A stretch of 64,000 nt of DNA from Tenrec ecaudatus (GCF_050624435.1 NC_134541.1:6269983-6333982), one strand, 5' to 3'; shown: positions 22,816 to 33,690, counted from the first letter of the stretch. The notes: generated from the sequence alone by a model not told the origin. Numbers and translations are program-made.

Positions 22816-23121
22816 GTGGTAGATTTTTCACATTCATTTTTCATTCCCAAAGAAAGAGAGTTAATATTAGAGAAGAAGAAAAGGCATGTTAACTTCAAAA
22901 AGACCACACGTTTCCAGAGAGGCCAAATTCCTCCAGAAAGACAAGGATATTCCCAGAGGAAGAAATCTATGAACAGAATTCACATCAGCCAGCCAAAGAA
23001 GAACGCTGTTTCCTCACCACCTCGATACGCAACATCTGTTCCTGATTTTGAAGAAAACATTGACCAAAAGAGAAGTGGGGGGAGATGCCCTACAAAAGTA
23101 TTCCCAGTAAACTCTCAATGA
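22816..23121 (+). CDS. Unidentified open frame with coding-like composition
   Basis: The frame is open for 101 codons and lies in AT-rich sequence, where chance frames are usually shorter. The peptide is basic and hydrophilic, with charged runs (KERELILEKKKRH, SQRKKSMNR) and a Pro/Ser stretch near residue 70, ending FPVNSQ and a TGA. A pyrimidine-rich stretch ending CCCAAAG (22852) could be a splice acceptor, making this a terminal exon. I recognise no family, and it lies outside all recognised repeats. An exon of an unknown gene, an old retrocopy or chance all remain possible. Confidence 0.25.
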   Translation: MVDFSHSFFIPKERELILEKKKRHVNFKKTTRFQRGQIPPERQGYSQRKKSMNRIHISQPKKNAVSSPPRYATSVPDFEENIDQKRSGGRCPTKVFPVNSQ

Positions 23122-23344
23122 CTAAGGCACACTGTTCCCAGGTGGGGGAGCTCACAAAAGCAAACCAGATAAGATCAGTGAGCATGACAAGGTGTCCTCT
23201 GCACCCAGCAGCCACCCACACACCGGAGCCCATGTCCAGCCCGCACACAGACAGGGCTGAGGTCGGTTACCAGACTGGATCCCATACATCCCCTCAGCTA
23301 TCCCTGGCCTTCAAAGGAAGGCTTGCCAATTCCACTCTTGCAAT

Positions 23345-23720
23345 GTGACTGAACAGATCCCTGGGTAGCACAAATGATTTGTGCTCAACTGCTAGCCCAA
23401 ATGTTGCTGGTTTTAACCCACCTAGTGTTACTGCAAGGAGCCCTGGTGGTGTAGTGGTTATGCGTTGGGCTGTGATCCCCATGGTTGACAGTTCAACCCC
23501 ACCAGCGGCTCCTTGGAAGGAAGAGTGGGCTTTTTACTCTTGCAAACAGTTACAGTCTCGGAGAGACTGCAAGTGAGAGAGAGAGTTTAGCTGTGGAGGA
23601 GAGGCCTGGTGATCCGCGTCTGTAAAGGTCAGAGTCTAGGAAATCCCAATGGAGCAGTTGGACATTCACTGTAACACATGGGGTCACCATGAGGTGGGAT
23701 CCACTCAATGACAACAGCTT
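23345..23720 (+). mobile_element. Two or three AfroSINEs, plus strand
   Basis: A truncated head (GATCCCTGGGTAGCACAAAT to GGTTTTAACCCACC) is followed by a clear copy at 23439 (GAGCCCTGGTGGTGTAGTGG), which runs to GATCCACTCAATGACAACAG. An extra AGGCCTGGTGATCCGCGTCTG segment suggests insertion or recombination between copies. Confidence 0.8.
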
Positions 23721-24004
23721 TCTTTTTCTAATTATGTTTCCTTGATTTTGTTGCTGAGAATAAATAGAGCAAGACATACACCAACGCAATAGTTCCTATG
23801 TGCTCAGTTCGCTGACACTGATGGCGCTCTTCGAGTTGTGCACGTGTTTCTACCCTCTGTTTCCGAGTTGTTCCTCCACCGTGAACATAAACTCACTGTC
23901 CCCGAAGCTTCTCATCCACCTGTTCAGGTTGCTGTGGTCACTAGGATCCCATACAGATAGTTCTTAAAAGAGCAGAATGCTCAAGAAGACTTTTTTTTTC
24001 TTTT

Positions 24005-24289
24005 GACTAGTTTAGCTAAACTCGTATTTGCTTTTAAGAAGACTTCAGGGACTATTTTTTTGGTTTAAGGTTTCATGATCATCTCAGGGCAATAGTTTCA
24101 GGGGGTTATTCAGCCTCCACACTTCCAGAAAGTCTGGGGTTCGTGAGAATTTGAAATTCTGTTCTGCATTACCTCCCCTTTGCTCAGAATTATCCTAGAG
24201 ACTCTTTGATCAGAATGTTCAGTAATGGTTCTGGGTACTGTCTTGTGCTTTTGGCCTTGTGGTAAAGGGGGTAGTTATTCATGGGGAGG
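24005..24289 (-). mobile_element. Afrotherian L1 3' region, first part
   Basis: Text with TTTCATGATCATCTCAGGGC, AATTTGAAATTCTGTTCTGC and GATCAGAATGTTCAGTAATGG follows an afrotherian L1 3' region in antisense. It stops at 24289 and resumes at 24897 beyond an inserted element. Confidence 0.6.
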
Positions 24290-24896
24290 TGTGTGTATGT
24301 GTTAGTCCGGGTTGACTAGAGAAACAATTTCATAGACGCTCATATGTGTGTAAGAAAGAGCTTGATGGTGGTTTGCGAGAGTCAGTCCACATATGAGCTG
24401 GAGGTGCCGCAAGGGTTAGAGAATAAACTAAATTTTAAAAAAAGAGAGAGCTTTATATAGAAGAGTAATTGTATATTAAGAAAACATCCCAGCCCAGTTC
24501 TGATCAAGCCCATAAATCCGATATCAGCCCATATTTCCCATACCAATCTATAAATTGCTTTTCAGACTCACAAAACACATGCAATGATGCCAAATGCAGA
24601 AAGATCACAGGTCAGTGGGTGGAAAGTCTTGTGGATTCAGTGGTGGTGGTGGAAGCATCTCAGCGCTGGTGTGGGTCTCCACATGGCTTCTCCAGCTCCA
24701 GGGCCCTGGCTCTATCAGCGTAACTCCATGTGGCTTGTCAACAGGAATGTCTTGCAGGCAGTGAGTGTGTATCGGGCCTCTAGTGAGCTATTTAACTCTG
24801 TTTGTGCCTCGCAAATGATGTCATCAAGCTGTGACCTGATTGACAGGTTAGACTCCACCCCTTCACAAGTTGACAGGAGAATATGTAACTGCCACA
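24290..24896 (+). mobile_element. Solo LTR-like element, TG...CA, 607 bp
   Basis: The element interrupts an older L1 whose text resumes on the far side, which fixes its edges. It begins TGTGTGTATGTGTTAGTCC and ends GTAACTGCCACA, with TG and CA termini. The flanks are GGAGG and GGGGG, an imperfect 5-bp duplication. Internally it has a purine-rich AGAGAGAGCTTTATATAG stretch. There is no ORF. TG...CA ends, short duplication and length fit a solo LTR of an endogenous retroelement, possibly MaLR-like. A degraded copy lies at 3428-3870. Confidence 0.6.
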
Positions 24897-25685
24897 GGGG
24901 GCAATTAGCAACCCATCTATTTTCTTCTGTTCCTGACTCACCTTCTTCCTCTGTTGCTCCAAGGGAATGGAGATCAATTCTCATGCTTTTGAGGGCCACT
25001 CCCACACTTTTAAGTCCCCAGGCCCCTGCAACAAACTATGAGGTAGAACAGAATCACTAACTATATTATTAGGCCAATTAACTGGGATATGTTGTGAAAC
25101 TCTGACCTCAAACCTCCAAACCAAGGAAACAAATCTCATGAAGAGGAGTTTGGTTGTACACAAGCAGCCTTGGGAGTCATCCCGAATTCTCTTTCTGGGG
25201 ATCATTGTTGCAAACGCGGCTGTCACGTCCTTGTCTATTCTACTTCTTGGCAATTTATTGACAGCACTGACAATAATGGATGGTGCAACCAAAGCCTTAA
25301 TCAAAGTGATTTTTTCCATCACCATAAATTGAAACTTTGTGCTCCACCAGCAATAGCTCGCCTTTCCCCTTTCTTCCTGCCTTGGTGCTCATTGATAAAC
25401 TTTGGCATCTACACGTTTGCCTTTTTTTGTCCTTTTATGTGAGGATAGACAATACTCGTCCTTTGTGGCTGATTTAGTCTACCCAGCGTGTATTTTCAAG
25501 CTTCAACCATATCAAGGCTACTTTTCTCCCCGACTGGACAGTAGTCCATTGTAAGTACGCATCGCATGCTCTTTAGAGCCGCTCATTCTCTGCTGGGCAT
25601 TTACATCATTTCTACCTTCTGCCATTGGTGTACAAGTAGCCGAGGCTTGACTTTCAAGTCTTAGGAGTGGAATTGCAGAATCACA
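24897..25685 (-). mobile_element. Afrotherian L1 3' region, second part
   Basis: Resumes with GGGGGCAATTAGCAACC and continues ATTAGGCCAATTAACTGGG. From about 25380 it enters the general old L1 3' text in antisense (GTGTACAAGTAGCCGAGGC, TAGGAGTGGAATTGCAGAATC). Confidence 0.7.
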
Positions 25686-25689
25686 TAGT

Positions 25690-26342
25690 AGTGTGCTGCC
25701 ACTTGTCTGTCCGTTTGTCGTTCTGTGGTGGCTTCCGTGTTGCTGTGATGCTGGAAGCTGTGTCTCGGGTATTTCAATTACCAGCAGGGACATCCAAGGT
25801 GAAAAGATCTTATTGGCACTTCCAGGCTAAACACAGACTACAAAGAAGGGCATAGGCGGTCCACTTCTGAGGAACTAGAACCTTGTGACGAGTAGTGAAC
25901 ACTGTCAGATACTGAAAACCCCGTGAGCAGCAATGGAACAGTGTGTGATACGGCGCCAGCAGATGGCGCCCTTCCGGTTGGAAGACACACAAAACACGCA
26001 GAGAAAGAGCTGCCTTCTCAAAGTAGAGTTGACCATAATGATGTGGACGAGGCGAAGCCGTTGGGACCTTCAGTTGCTGATGGAGCACAACCCCAAACTA
26101 GAAGAAACAGCTGTAAGCGTCTATTACTAATTGGACCTTGGAATGTATAAAATCTGAATCTAGGAAAATTGGGAGTTGTCAAAAATGCAATGCAACACCT
26201 CAAGATTGATATCGAGGCATGAGTGAGCTGAAATGGACTGGGACAGGTCCCTGGGAATCAGACGAGCATATGGTTTCCGATCCCGGGAATGGCAAGCTGA
26301 AGAGGAATGGCATCACATCCATCATCAAAATGATAATTCCAG
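25690..26342 (+). pseudogene. RTE LINE: 5' region and endonuclease start
   Basis: Starts with the RTE 5' module (GTGATGCTGGAAGCTGTGTC), continues through AGAAACAGCTGTAAGCG and TTGGACCTTGGAATGTATAA. It enters the endonuclease, with ALSELKWTG-like and ESDEHMV-like motifs around 26215-26275. Frameshifts are present. A SPIN element interrupts it at 26343. Confidence 0.85.
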
Positions 26343-26827
26343 ATCTGGGTCTCCACCTTCCCAATGCCGCGAGCCTTTCATACAGGTCCTCATGTGGTGG
26401 TGATCCCAACCATAACATTATTCTCGTTGCTACTTCATCACTGTCATTGTGCTACTGTTATGAATCGTCATGTAAATATCTGATAGGCAGGAGGTATTTT
26501 CATTGTTACAAATTGAACATAATGGTATGTTCATTATGATTAGCATAGTGATTAATCACAAAAACAATATATTGTGAAATATTTATTTCTAATTGCAAAC
26601 CAATGAAATTTTGTCTTGAAGCATGGTGTAGCATGGTAACAGTCTTCATGCTGGGTACTCGTATGTGGGCGTATCTGCATGTGGGCGGACCTGTCTGGAG
26701 ATGGATAGAGGAGCAGTGTCTCATTCCTAAGACCATTGGAAATATGTTTTCCGATGGTCTTAGGTGACCCCTGTTTAAGGGTCATTTGACCCCAAAGAGG
26801 TTGAGACCCACAGGTTGAGAACCACTG
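26343..26827 (-). mobile_element. Non-autonomous SPIN (hAT) element in RTE
   Basis: The left terminus is a decayed inverted repeat (GGGTCTCCACCTTCCCAATGC) and the right terminus is GACCCACAGGTTGAGAACCACTG. Sub-terminal text (CCTCATGTGGTGGTGATCCC, CGTTGCTACTTCATCACTG, TTTTCCGATGGTCTTAGG) is diagnostic of SPIN. At about 485 bp it carries roughly 200 bp of extra internal sequence compared with the copy at 50998. There is no transposase ORF. No clear 8-bp target duplication remains. Confidence 0.85.
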
Positions 26828-27297
26828 GGTTGACAGCTATATGCATAGAAGGAAATCTAGTCAATACAACTATCATTCAATTGTACGCACTAACCACTCA
26901 AGCTAGTGAGGAAGAAATTGAAGAATTCTACCAATGTCTTCAGTATGAAATTGAAATTGATCAGCCATGTAACCAAGATGCATCAATAATTTTTGTCAAT
27001 AGGAATGTGAAAGTTGGAAACAGAGGAGGGAACAATAGTTGGAAAATATAGTCTTGATGATAGAAATGAACCAAGAGATCTTATGATAGAATTTTGCAAG
27101 ACCAATGGCTTCTTCAGCACAAATGGAATAACAGAAATCAAACTGATCACATATAGAGAAGCTTAGTATTGATGGGCAAAATGAGGCCAGGGGCCCACTA
27201 TGGAACAGACCGTCGATTGCTCATATGTAAGTTCAAGGTGAAGCTGAAGAAAATTAAAACAAGCCCATGGGAAAAGCCCAAAATATGACCTTGAGAT
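26828..27297 (+). pseudogene. RTE LINE: endonuclease continuation
   Basis: After SPIN the RTE resumes. The open frame 26815-27051 includes EGNLVNTTIIQLYALTTQ and a FVNRNVKVGN stretch, equivalent to the endonuclease GDWNAKVGN motif with its catalytic Asp lost. It then reads DRNEPRDLMIEFCKTNGFF-like sequence and the AGGCCAGGGGCCCACTATGG segment. Confidence 0.85.
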
Positions 27298-27795
27298 CAC
27301 TTGTTCCACATCCTCTTCTGAACCAGGCTTGAATTTCTGGCAGTTCCCCAGCCAGTATTGGATGATTTTTGGCAACATTTTACTTGCATGTGATCTTACT
27401 GATGTAGTTCTATAATTTACACATTCTATTTGGTCACCTTTCTTTGGAATGGGTACAAGTATCTGGATCTCTTCCACTTGGTGGACCAGGTAGTCTTCCA
27501 AATGTCTTGGCGTAGATGAGTGAGTGCTTCTGGGGATTCTTCAGCTGGTTGAAACATTTCAGTTGGTGTTCTGTCAATTCCCGGAACCTTGTTTTTGGCT
27601 AATGTCTTCAGCGCAGCTCAAACTTCTTCCTTCAGGATCATTGGTTTTGATCACATGCTATTTCTTGAAATGGTGAATGTTGATGAATCTTTTTTGATAT
27701 GGTAACTCCATATTCCTTTCATGTTCCATTTTTCATCATAGCCCCTGCCTGACCTTGTTTTTGGTTGCTGATCTTGAGCTTCTCCATCATCCCTT
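27298..27795 (-). pseudogene. RTE LINE: reverse transcriptase part, inverted
   Basis: On the minus strand the frame 27501-27163 reads through VPIPKKGDQIECVNYRT, the RTE reverse-transcriptase motif, into KMLPKIIQYWLGNCQKF. Orientation flips exactly where the preceding plus-strand segment ends (the shared TATGACCTTGAG), so an inversion breakpoint lies at about 27297. Confidence 0.85.
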
Positions 27796-28018
27796 CCTAC
27801 AGAGCCTATGTCTTCTTCACAGTCTCTTCTTGGTCTGGAAGCTCTGCTGAACCCTGCTCACTTTGGGTGAATCTGCTGGTAGTTGAAGTACCAGTGACAT
27901 AGCTTCCAGCATCACACACAGCAGCACACAAGGTAGTATGACCAGCAGACGGATGGTGGCACAAGTGGTGGCAGTGGTCTCGTGTGCGTGTGAAAGTTGG
28001 ACTTTGAATAAGGAAGAG
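27796..28018 (-). mobile_element. RTE LINE 5' module, inverted
   Basis: GGAAGCTCTGCTGAACCCTG and GACATAGCTTCCAGCATCAC are the antisense form of the same 5' module seen on the plus strand at 25740. Two inverted copies of this module therefore flank the mosaic. Confidence 0.75.
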
Positions 28019-28021
28019 CAA

Positions 28022-28317
28022 AGAGGAATCAATGCATTTGAATCATAGTGCTGTAGAAATACCACGGACTGCCAGAAGAACAAAGAAATCTGTCTTAGAA
28101 GTTCATCCAGAATGTTCCTTAGAATCAAGGATGGTGAGACATTGGATGAGCAGTCAGGAGAGACCAGTCCCCGGGGACGGACGTCGTGCTTGGGAAAGTG
28201 GGAGGGCGGTGAGAACGAGGAAGACCCTCAACCAAACAATGGACACAGTGGCTGTAAGGACGCAACAGGCTCAAACGTAACACTTGTCAGGATGGTGCAG
28301 GACTGGGCAGGGTTTTT
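28022..28317 (+). mobile_element. RTE LINE 3' end, plus strand
   Basis: GGAATCAATGCATTTGAATC, CCACGGACTGCCAGAAGAAC, GAATGTTCCTTAGAATCAAGG and GACACAGTGGCTGTAAGGAC are consecutive landmarks of the RTE C-terminus. The element stops at an L1 tail at 28318. Confidence 0.85.
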
Positions 28318-28733
28318 GTTTTCTAAATTTTAATAAATGATTTTATTGGGGGCTCTTACAGCTCTTACCACAATCCATGTATCCAGTGTATCAAGCACAT
28401 TTGTACTTAGGTTGCCATCATCATGTCCAAAACCTTTTCTTTCTACTTGAGCCCTTGGTATCAGCTTATTTCCCTCCCCCTCCCCTCCCCTCCCACCCCC
28501 GTGAACCCTTGATACCCTCTGGGTGTGTGTGTTGTCACATCGTTCATTGTGATCTGTTGCCCCTTTCTCCACACTTCTCCCTCCACTTTCTCCCTACCCT
28601 CATGGTATCGCTACTCTCAAGAGTGGACCTGAGGGGTTTTTCTGTCCTGGATTTTGTGTATTGAGAGCTCTTATTTGTGCCAGGGTAATGCTCCGGTCTA
28701 GCCAGATTTGTAAGAGGGAACTGGAGTCATGAT

Positions 28734-28734
<1 letters not shown>

Positions 28735-28779
<45 letters not shown>
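28735..28779 (+). repeat. (TG)n microsatellite
   Basis: About 22 uninterrupted TG dinucleotides inside the L1 3' UTR, ending in TATACA. Likely polymorphic. Confidence 0.95.
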
Positions 28780-28780
<1 letters not shown>

Positions 28781-28944
28781 CATTAAAGAAATAGAGGGGT
28801 GTTGTGTGTTTCGTCAGTGCTATACTGCACCCTGATGGCTTGTCCTTTCCTTGTGACCCTTCTGTGAGGGGATGACCAATTGTCTACAGTTGGGTGTTGG
28901 GTTTCCATTCCGCACTCCCATTTTCACATAGAAAAGTTTGTTTG

Positions 28945-29076
28945 AAGTGGAGAGCAAATGCTTTGAGAATGATTGGGGCAGGGAATGTGCGGATGTGCTT
29001 TATACAATTGATGTATGTATATGTATGGATTGTGATAAGAGTTGTATGAGCCCCTAATAAAATGTAAAAAAAGATA
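28945..29076 (+). mobile_element. 132-bp truncated L1 nested in L1
   Basis: A plus-strand L1 3' tip ending GAGCCCCTAATAAAATG and an A-run interrupts the minus-strand L1. The flanks are AAAAGTTTGTTTG (28932-28944) and AAAAGCTTGTTTG (29077-29089), a 13-bp target duplication with one mismatch. A severely 5'-truncated retrotransposition event. Confidence 0.8.
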
Positions 29077-29984
29077 AAAGCTTGTTTGTTTTGAGTCTTC
29101 TGATGCCTGATACCTGATTCCATCGACACCCCGTGATCACACAGGCTGGCGTGCTTCTTCCAGGTGGGCTTTGTTGCTTCCCTGCTAGATGTCTGGTTGT
29201 TTAACTTTAAGGTTTTAAGACCCCAGTCATTATAGCTTGTAAAATAGCCGGGCACCATCAGTTTCCTTCACCACATTAGCTTATGTGCCCATTTTGTCTT
29301 CAGTGATCGTGTTGGATAGGTGAGCATCACAGAATATCAGGTTATTAGAACAAAGTGTTCTTGTGTTGAGGGAGGACTTGAATAGAAGCCCAATATTCGT
29401 CTGCTCCCTTAATTCTTAACCTATAAATATATGAACACAAACCTTTATCCCCATTGTTATATATTAATATATTTACATATGTACATGCCTATGTTTATAC
29501 TTCTATAAATGTCTTTTGCCTCCTAGTTCTTTCCTCTATTTCCATTTACTTTCCTCCTGCCCCATTATCATGTTCAACCTTCATTCGACTCTCATCTACA
29601 TTGCCCTTGATCGAACCCCTCCAGGCATTCTATGCCCTCCTGGCCATCATCAAGTTTAGATCTCTTGTTGTTCTCTTGTTCCTGGGTTTGGTGGCTCCCT
29701 GCTCCTTTTCCCACACCTCCTCCTCTCCCCTGTCCCCCTGGAACTGTCGGTCTCATTGTTTTCTCCTCGGGATTGTTTATCCTGCCTATCTTATATAGAT
29801 AGACATGAAAAAAGAAAAGAAGAAAATAGCCTATGAATAGTTCCAGGTCTGTCTGATGACCCTAGTGAATGTTTTCTGATCGGGTCTGGTGCCAAGCCCT
29901 GCCCCCAAGTTCGAAGTCTATTTTCAGAATTCCTCGGGGACTTGGTTGCTTTGCTCCCCTTGCTGCTCTGTTGCACTCCCTTCG

Positions 29985-30070
29985 TGTTACGCCGGGCGGT
30001 GTTGTATTCTGTAACCCATTGGGTCACTGTGAGTCAGATCTGACTGGATGGCACCTAATATCAACATTGA
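29985..30070 (+). mobile_element. RTE or AfroSINE 3' tail
   Basis: GGGCGGTGTTGTATTCTGTAACC, then CACTGTGAGTCAGATCTGAC and GGATGGCACCTAATATCAAC, is the 3' terminus shared by RTE and AfroSINE. Confidence 0.65.
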
Positions 30071-30214
30071 GCATGCTTTTGGAGCGTGAGGCTCTGGGCC
30101 GAGTGCTGGCCACCAATTACTTGTCCATCTCCCCTCACATCTGCCTATAGCCATCATCTATCACCCATCTCATGGCTCCTCACCATCATGGCCACTCCTC
30201 TCACATCTCCTTAT

Positions 30215-30665
30215 CACCCCTGGTGTTTAACTGCCATCGAGTCTGTGCCTACTCATGGTGACTAGAAGGAGCTACTACCATGTGCCAGTCCATGGGTGCT
30301 GCCACACGCACATCCATCTTCCCATGGGGGTTTCCCCACGGTCACGGATCCTCCTCACCCCCCGCCATGTCCTTTCCTCGTGATTGGTCTTTCTTGATGC
30401 CAAGTTCAAAGTCAACCAGACAGGGCTCATCACCCGCCCTTCTCAGGATCATTGCAATTGTATTTCTCCCAAGTCTGCCAAGTCCTTCCGCTGGCCAACC
30501 GCAGCTCAGCCCCCTGCTGTTGAGCGGATTTCCGTTCGTAGCAACCCTGTAGGATGGAGTTTCCAAGGCTGTGATTTGTATGAAGCAGAAGGCCACCTCT
30601 TCCGCCCAGGAGGTGGCCCCGGTAGGTTCAAGCCGGCAACTTTTCTGATACCCACGGAATCACCG
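30215..30665 (-). mobile_element. AfroSINE fragments, minus strand
   Basis: 30215-30330 has the tail box (TTTAACTGCCATCGAGTCTG). 30505-30665 is a clearer body with GTTGAGCGGATTTCCGTTCG, AGCAACCCTGTAGGATGGAG and AGCAGAAGGCCACCTCTTC. The stretch between is unassigned. Confidence 0.65.
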
Positions 30666-31380
30666 TGCCCCCGGGGAATCTTTCTTCTTCCGGGATCCCA
30701 CAGAACGTGGAAGGTTCTTTTCCAAAGCCACTCGCGGACGTGCAGCTCTTCTTTTGTCCTTGTCCAGCCCTCCCAGGCATCGCCAGTGATGGGAACGACC
30801 GTGGCCAAGCCTGCCCCTCACGGTCCTTGTTTCCGGAGAAGAGACTCAGAGTCAGGAAAAGGCCGATCTGCCAGCCAGGAGCATTGGCCCCTGGACGGGA
30901 GCTCAGAGCTGCCCGTCGGTGAGCCCTGCCTGGACCCCCAGCCCCTCCTCACAGCTCTCAGTGGTCATTCTACCTCTCAGTCCACGATGTGATCATCGTC
31001 AGGGAAGCCTGAGCCCCGCCTGCCACCACTGGTCCAGGAGGTCTGGTTGTGATTTATACCAATCAGTTGTGCCTCATCTCTAATCAGAACGGCTGTAAAC
31101 AGGACACAAAAAGGATGCGCAACCCTCCCCCCTCCATCCTGGGACACCCCTCCCCCCCACAGCGCAGGTTTCTGGAAGCGTGCAGCCCACGTGGTTTGCA
31201 GCTGTGCTGGGTGAGGACCCTGACACTGAAGTTGTAGCCCCAGGCAGGCTGCCACGGAAGATGCCCTTACCATTATTCGTATTACAAGTTTGTGGGCCCC
31301 TCACAGGGGGATGGACGATGGTTGATTTTCTTTCCCTGCTGGGAAACTCTGAAGCAATGGCCGCCCTTTTCCTGGCCTTA
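30666..31380. other. GC-rich single-copy sequence
   Basis: Nothing recognised. Open frames overlap on both strands. Confidence 0.35.
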
Positions 31381-31382
31381 CG

Positions 31383-31545
31383 CGTTGTGCTGGTGCAGTA
31401 GTTCAGCGTTCAGCTGCTCCCTGAAAGGTTGGCGGTTCGAAGCCTTGGTGACCTGCGCTCCTAAGGTGATGTTATCAAGCTCTGCAGGCAGTTCTCCGTC
31501 ACAGGGGCCACCATGAGTCAGAATGGATTCGACAGCACACAGACC
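31383..31545 (+). mobile_element. AfroSINE, plus strand
   Basis: Head GTTGTGCTGGTGCAGTAGTTC, box AGGTTGGCGGTTCGAAGCC and tail CATGAGTCAGAATGGATTCGA. Confidence 0.85.
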
Positions 31546-33690
31546 AAACAACCCGTGTTGTGTAGACAGAACCTGAACAAAGAACCCAGACAACCCGTGT
31601 GGTGTAGGCTGAGCCCGAGCAAGGAGAAGGTCTCAGGTGGACCTGAGTTCTGCTCTCTTCTCCAGGGGGATTTCACTAGCAGTGGTGAAGGCTGGGCCCG
31701 GGTCGGTGCGCACACACTACCTGCTGGGTTTTGCTGGCATGTCATGCCTTCGTTGTGTTCCTTCTACAGTCTCCCAGGTCATAGGCTCGACTCTGCAGGC
31801 AACTCAGGTATTGCAAGCAAACCAATCAGGAAAAACAAAACAAACCCGCAGGTCACCCGATTGATGGACTGTTTTACAGTAGCTGCTTCCTCCAGAAGGG
31901 GCGACCAGGCACAGTGCTTGGCCAACTAACTGCCTTTCAAATTCTCTTCAGCTGTGCCCCACCCTGTGCAGGGAGGCTGCAGGTGAGACCTGGTCTACAT
32001 GGTGGCTGGTCTGTTTGCCTTCTGTGAACACCTCTCTCTCTTCTCTACTTCTCTCTTTCTCCCTCTATCACTGTCTTTGTCCTTTTCTCCCTCAGTATTC
32101 AGGCGAGTTGTGCCCCCGCTTCCCCCCACAGGCCAAGATAGTTCCATGTCCTAACCCTCCAGAAAATATAAAGATATGTCAACGTGACCATACTGGGAAA
32201 TAGTCTTCTCACTCTAGAGAAGTGCAGGGTTTCCAGATGAAGTCACCCAGGTTAGAGGTGAGCTCCAGGTTCCATGGGATGTGTCTTTCTGAGAAGAAGA
32301 AAGATGGCATTTTAAAGCAGTGATATGCCATGGGGCATGCCACGTGGAGATGGAGACAGAGGTAGCTACAGACAAGGACTGCAGGGGGCCACCAGGAGCT
32401 GGGGGTGGTGGGAGAGGGCAGGGTGGGCAGGAGGACCTTCTAGAACCTTGAGAGGGAACTTGGTCCTGTCATGCCTTGGTTTCAGACCATCCACCTCCTA
32501 GTGGGTGAAAAATTCTTGTTATACATCACTACATGGCTGGCAGTTTGTCACTGTAGACCTGGGTCAGGAATCCAGTCTTTTCTTTTCTCTCTCCTCCATC
32601 TATTCTTTCTCTCTTCTTTCCCCTCCCCTCCCCTCTCCTCTCCTCTCCTCTCTCCCTCCTTTGTCCAGGCAGAGAAGTTTTTGAAGTCTTTCTCCACTAA
32701 AAAAAACCAACAATTGTCAGCATGCCAGAGCCTGGGACACAACGCAGGTCCCGGGGATTCCAGGAGCATTAGATATGGCCTGGGCTCATGTTCACAGAGG
32801 CCCGTGTACAGCACCAGCTCTGAGAGCCCCACAGGAGGCATCTCAGGTCCCTGGCTTCTCAACCACACACCACATGTGCTAAGTAGAACTTAAAGGACTC
32901 CAGACTGCCACCATGATGAGTGGCAGGAGCCCGTGGGAGTAGGGGGCCTCCTCCAGGCACAGGGCGCTCTCGTCTCCTGGCTGCCTGGTGGAATCCACCC
33001 TCAGAGCAAGGCCAGCAGGCTGGGCCCCTTTCTTGTGTCTGTGGCTTCCATCCCACCTAAAGGAGAGGACAGAGGAGTCCTGGGACGGCTGATCAGAGTC
33101 CCCCACCCCACATCCCCCCTCACTGTGAACACAGCTGAGCCAGTCCCAGGCCTCAGGCCCTCCACTCCAGCCCTTGCTGGTCTTTCTTACTGAGCCCAGC
33201 ACCCCGGTTGGCCTGCAGCCTGGTGCCCTCACCTCTCCTGCCAATATCAGGACGTTGCCACCAGAGAACGAACCCTCTTACACAGAGAAAGCCAGAGGAG
33301 GAGATGGAACCAGATACAGTCCCGACAGCTTTGTTTCAACACCTTGTTCCACCTGTGCCTGAAGCCCACCACTGGACTTTCTGAGCCAGTTTTGAGCTGA
33401 GCTGCTGTTTAATGGAAACACTTATGATGAGTACAGTCACACACAGGCCGATTTAAACACTTCACAGGTTTCAGGCTCGGTGGCTTTTACCTGCGCAAAC
33501 ATTCTATGAGTCCACTACGCTACAGAGTACAGCCACGTCCCCTTTACCCATGCCCTCTAAAAGGTGGAGGAGGACGAGGGGAAGAGAGAGCTGCCCTGCT
33601 CCCACCTTACCCCGCCCCCATCCCCCAGGCCACCCCAGCTCTCGCTGGTGACCTGCTGCGGAGCACATAGAACCCTTGTCTTTTTTTTAA
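31546..33690. other. Single-copy GC-rich sequence with C/T tract
   Basis: Contains a pyrimidine tract (about 32580-32660, CCCCTCCCCTCTCC repeats) and pyrimidine-rich text near 32015-32095. Several 60-140 codon frames occur, none with recognised domains. Possibly intronic or intergenic. Confidence 0.35.

Larger units (their letters stand above)
28318..29800 (-). mobile_element. Long L1 3' UTR, minus strand
   Basis: The 3' end is at 28318 (TAATAAATGATTTTATTGGGGG). About 1.35 kb of 3' UTR follow, up to the CTAGTTCTTTCCTCTATTTCC and CTCATTGTTTTCTCCTCGGG landmarks. Interrupted by a (TG)n and by a nested plus-strand L1 3' end at 28945-29076. Confidence 0.85.

Noticed and set aside
25138-25442. Hydrophobic frames suggesting a membrane protein
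   Set aside because: They fall in antisense L1 3' sequence.
26820-26842. Search for an 8-bp duplication around the nested SPIN
   Set aside because: Candidate flanks match at only about half the positions, so no duplication is claimed for this copy.
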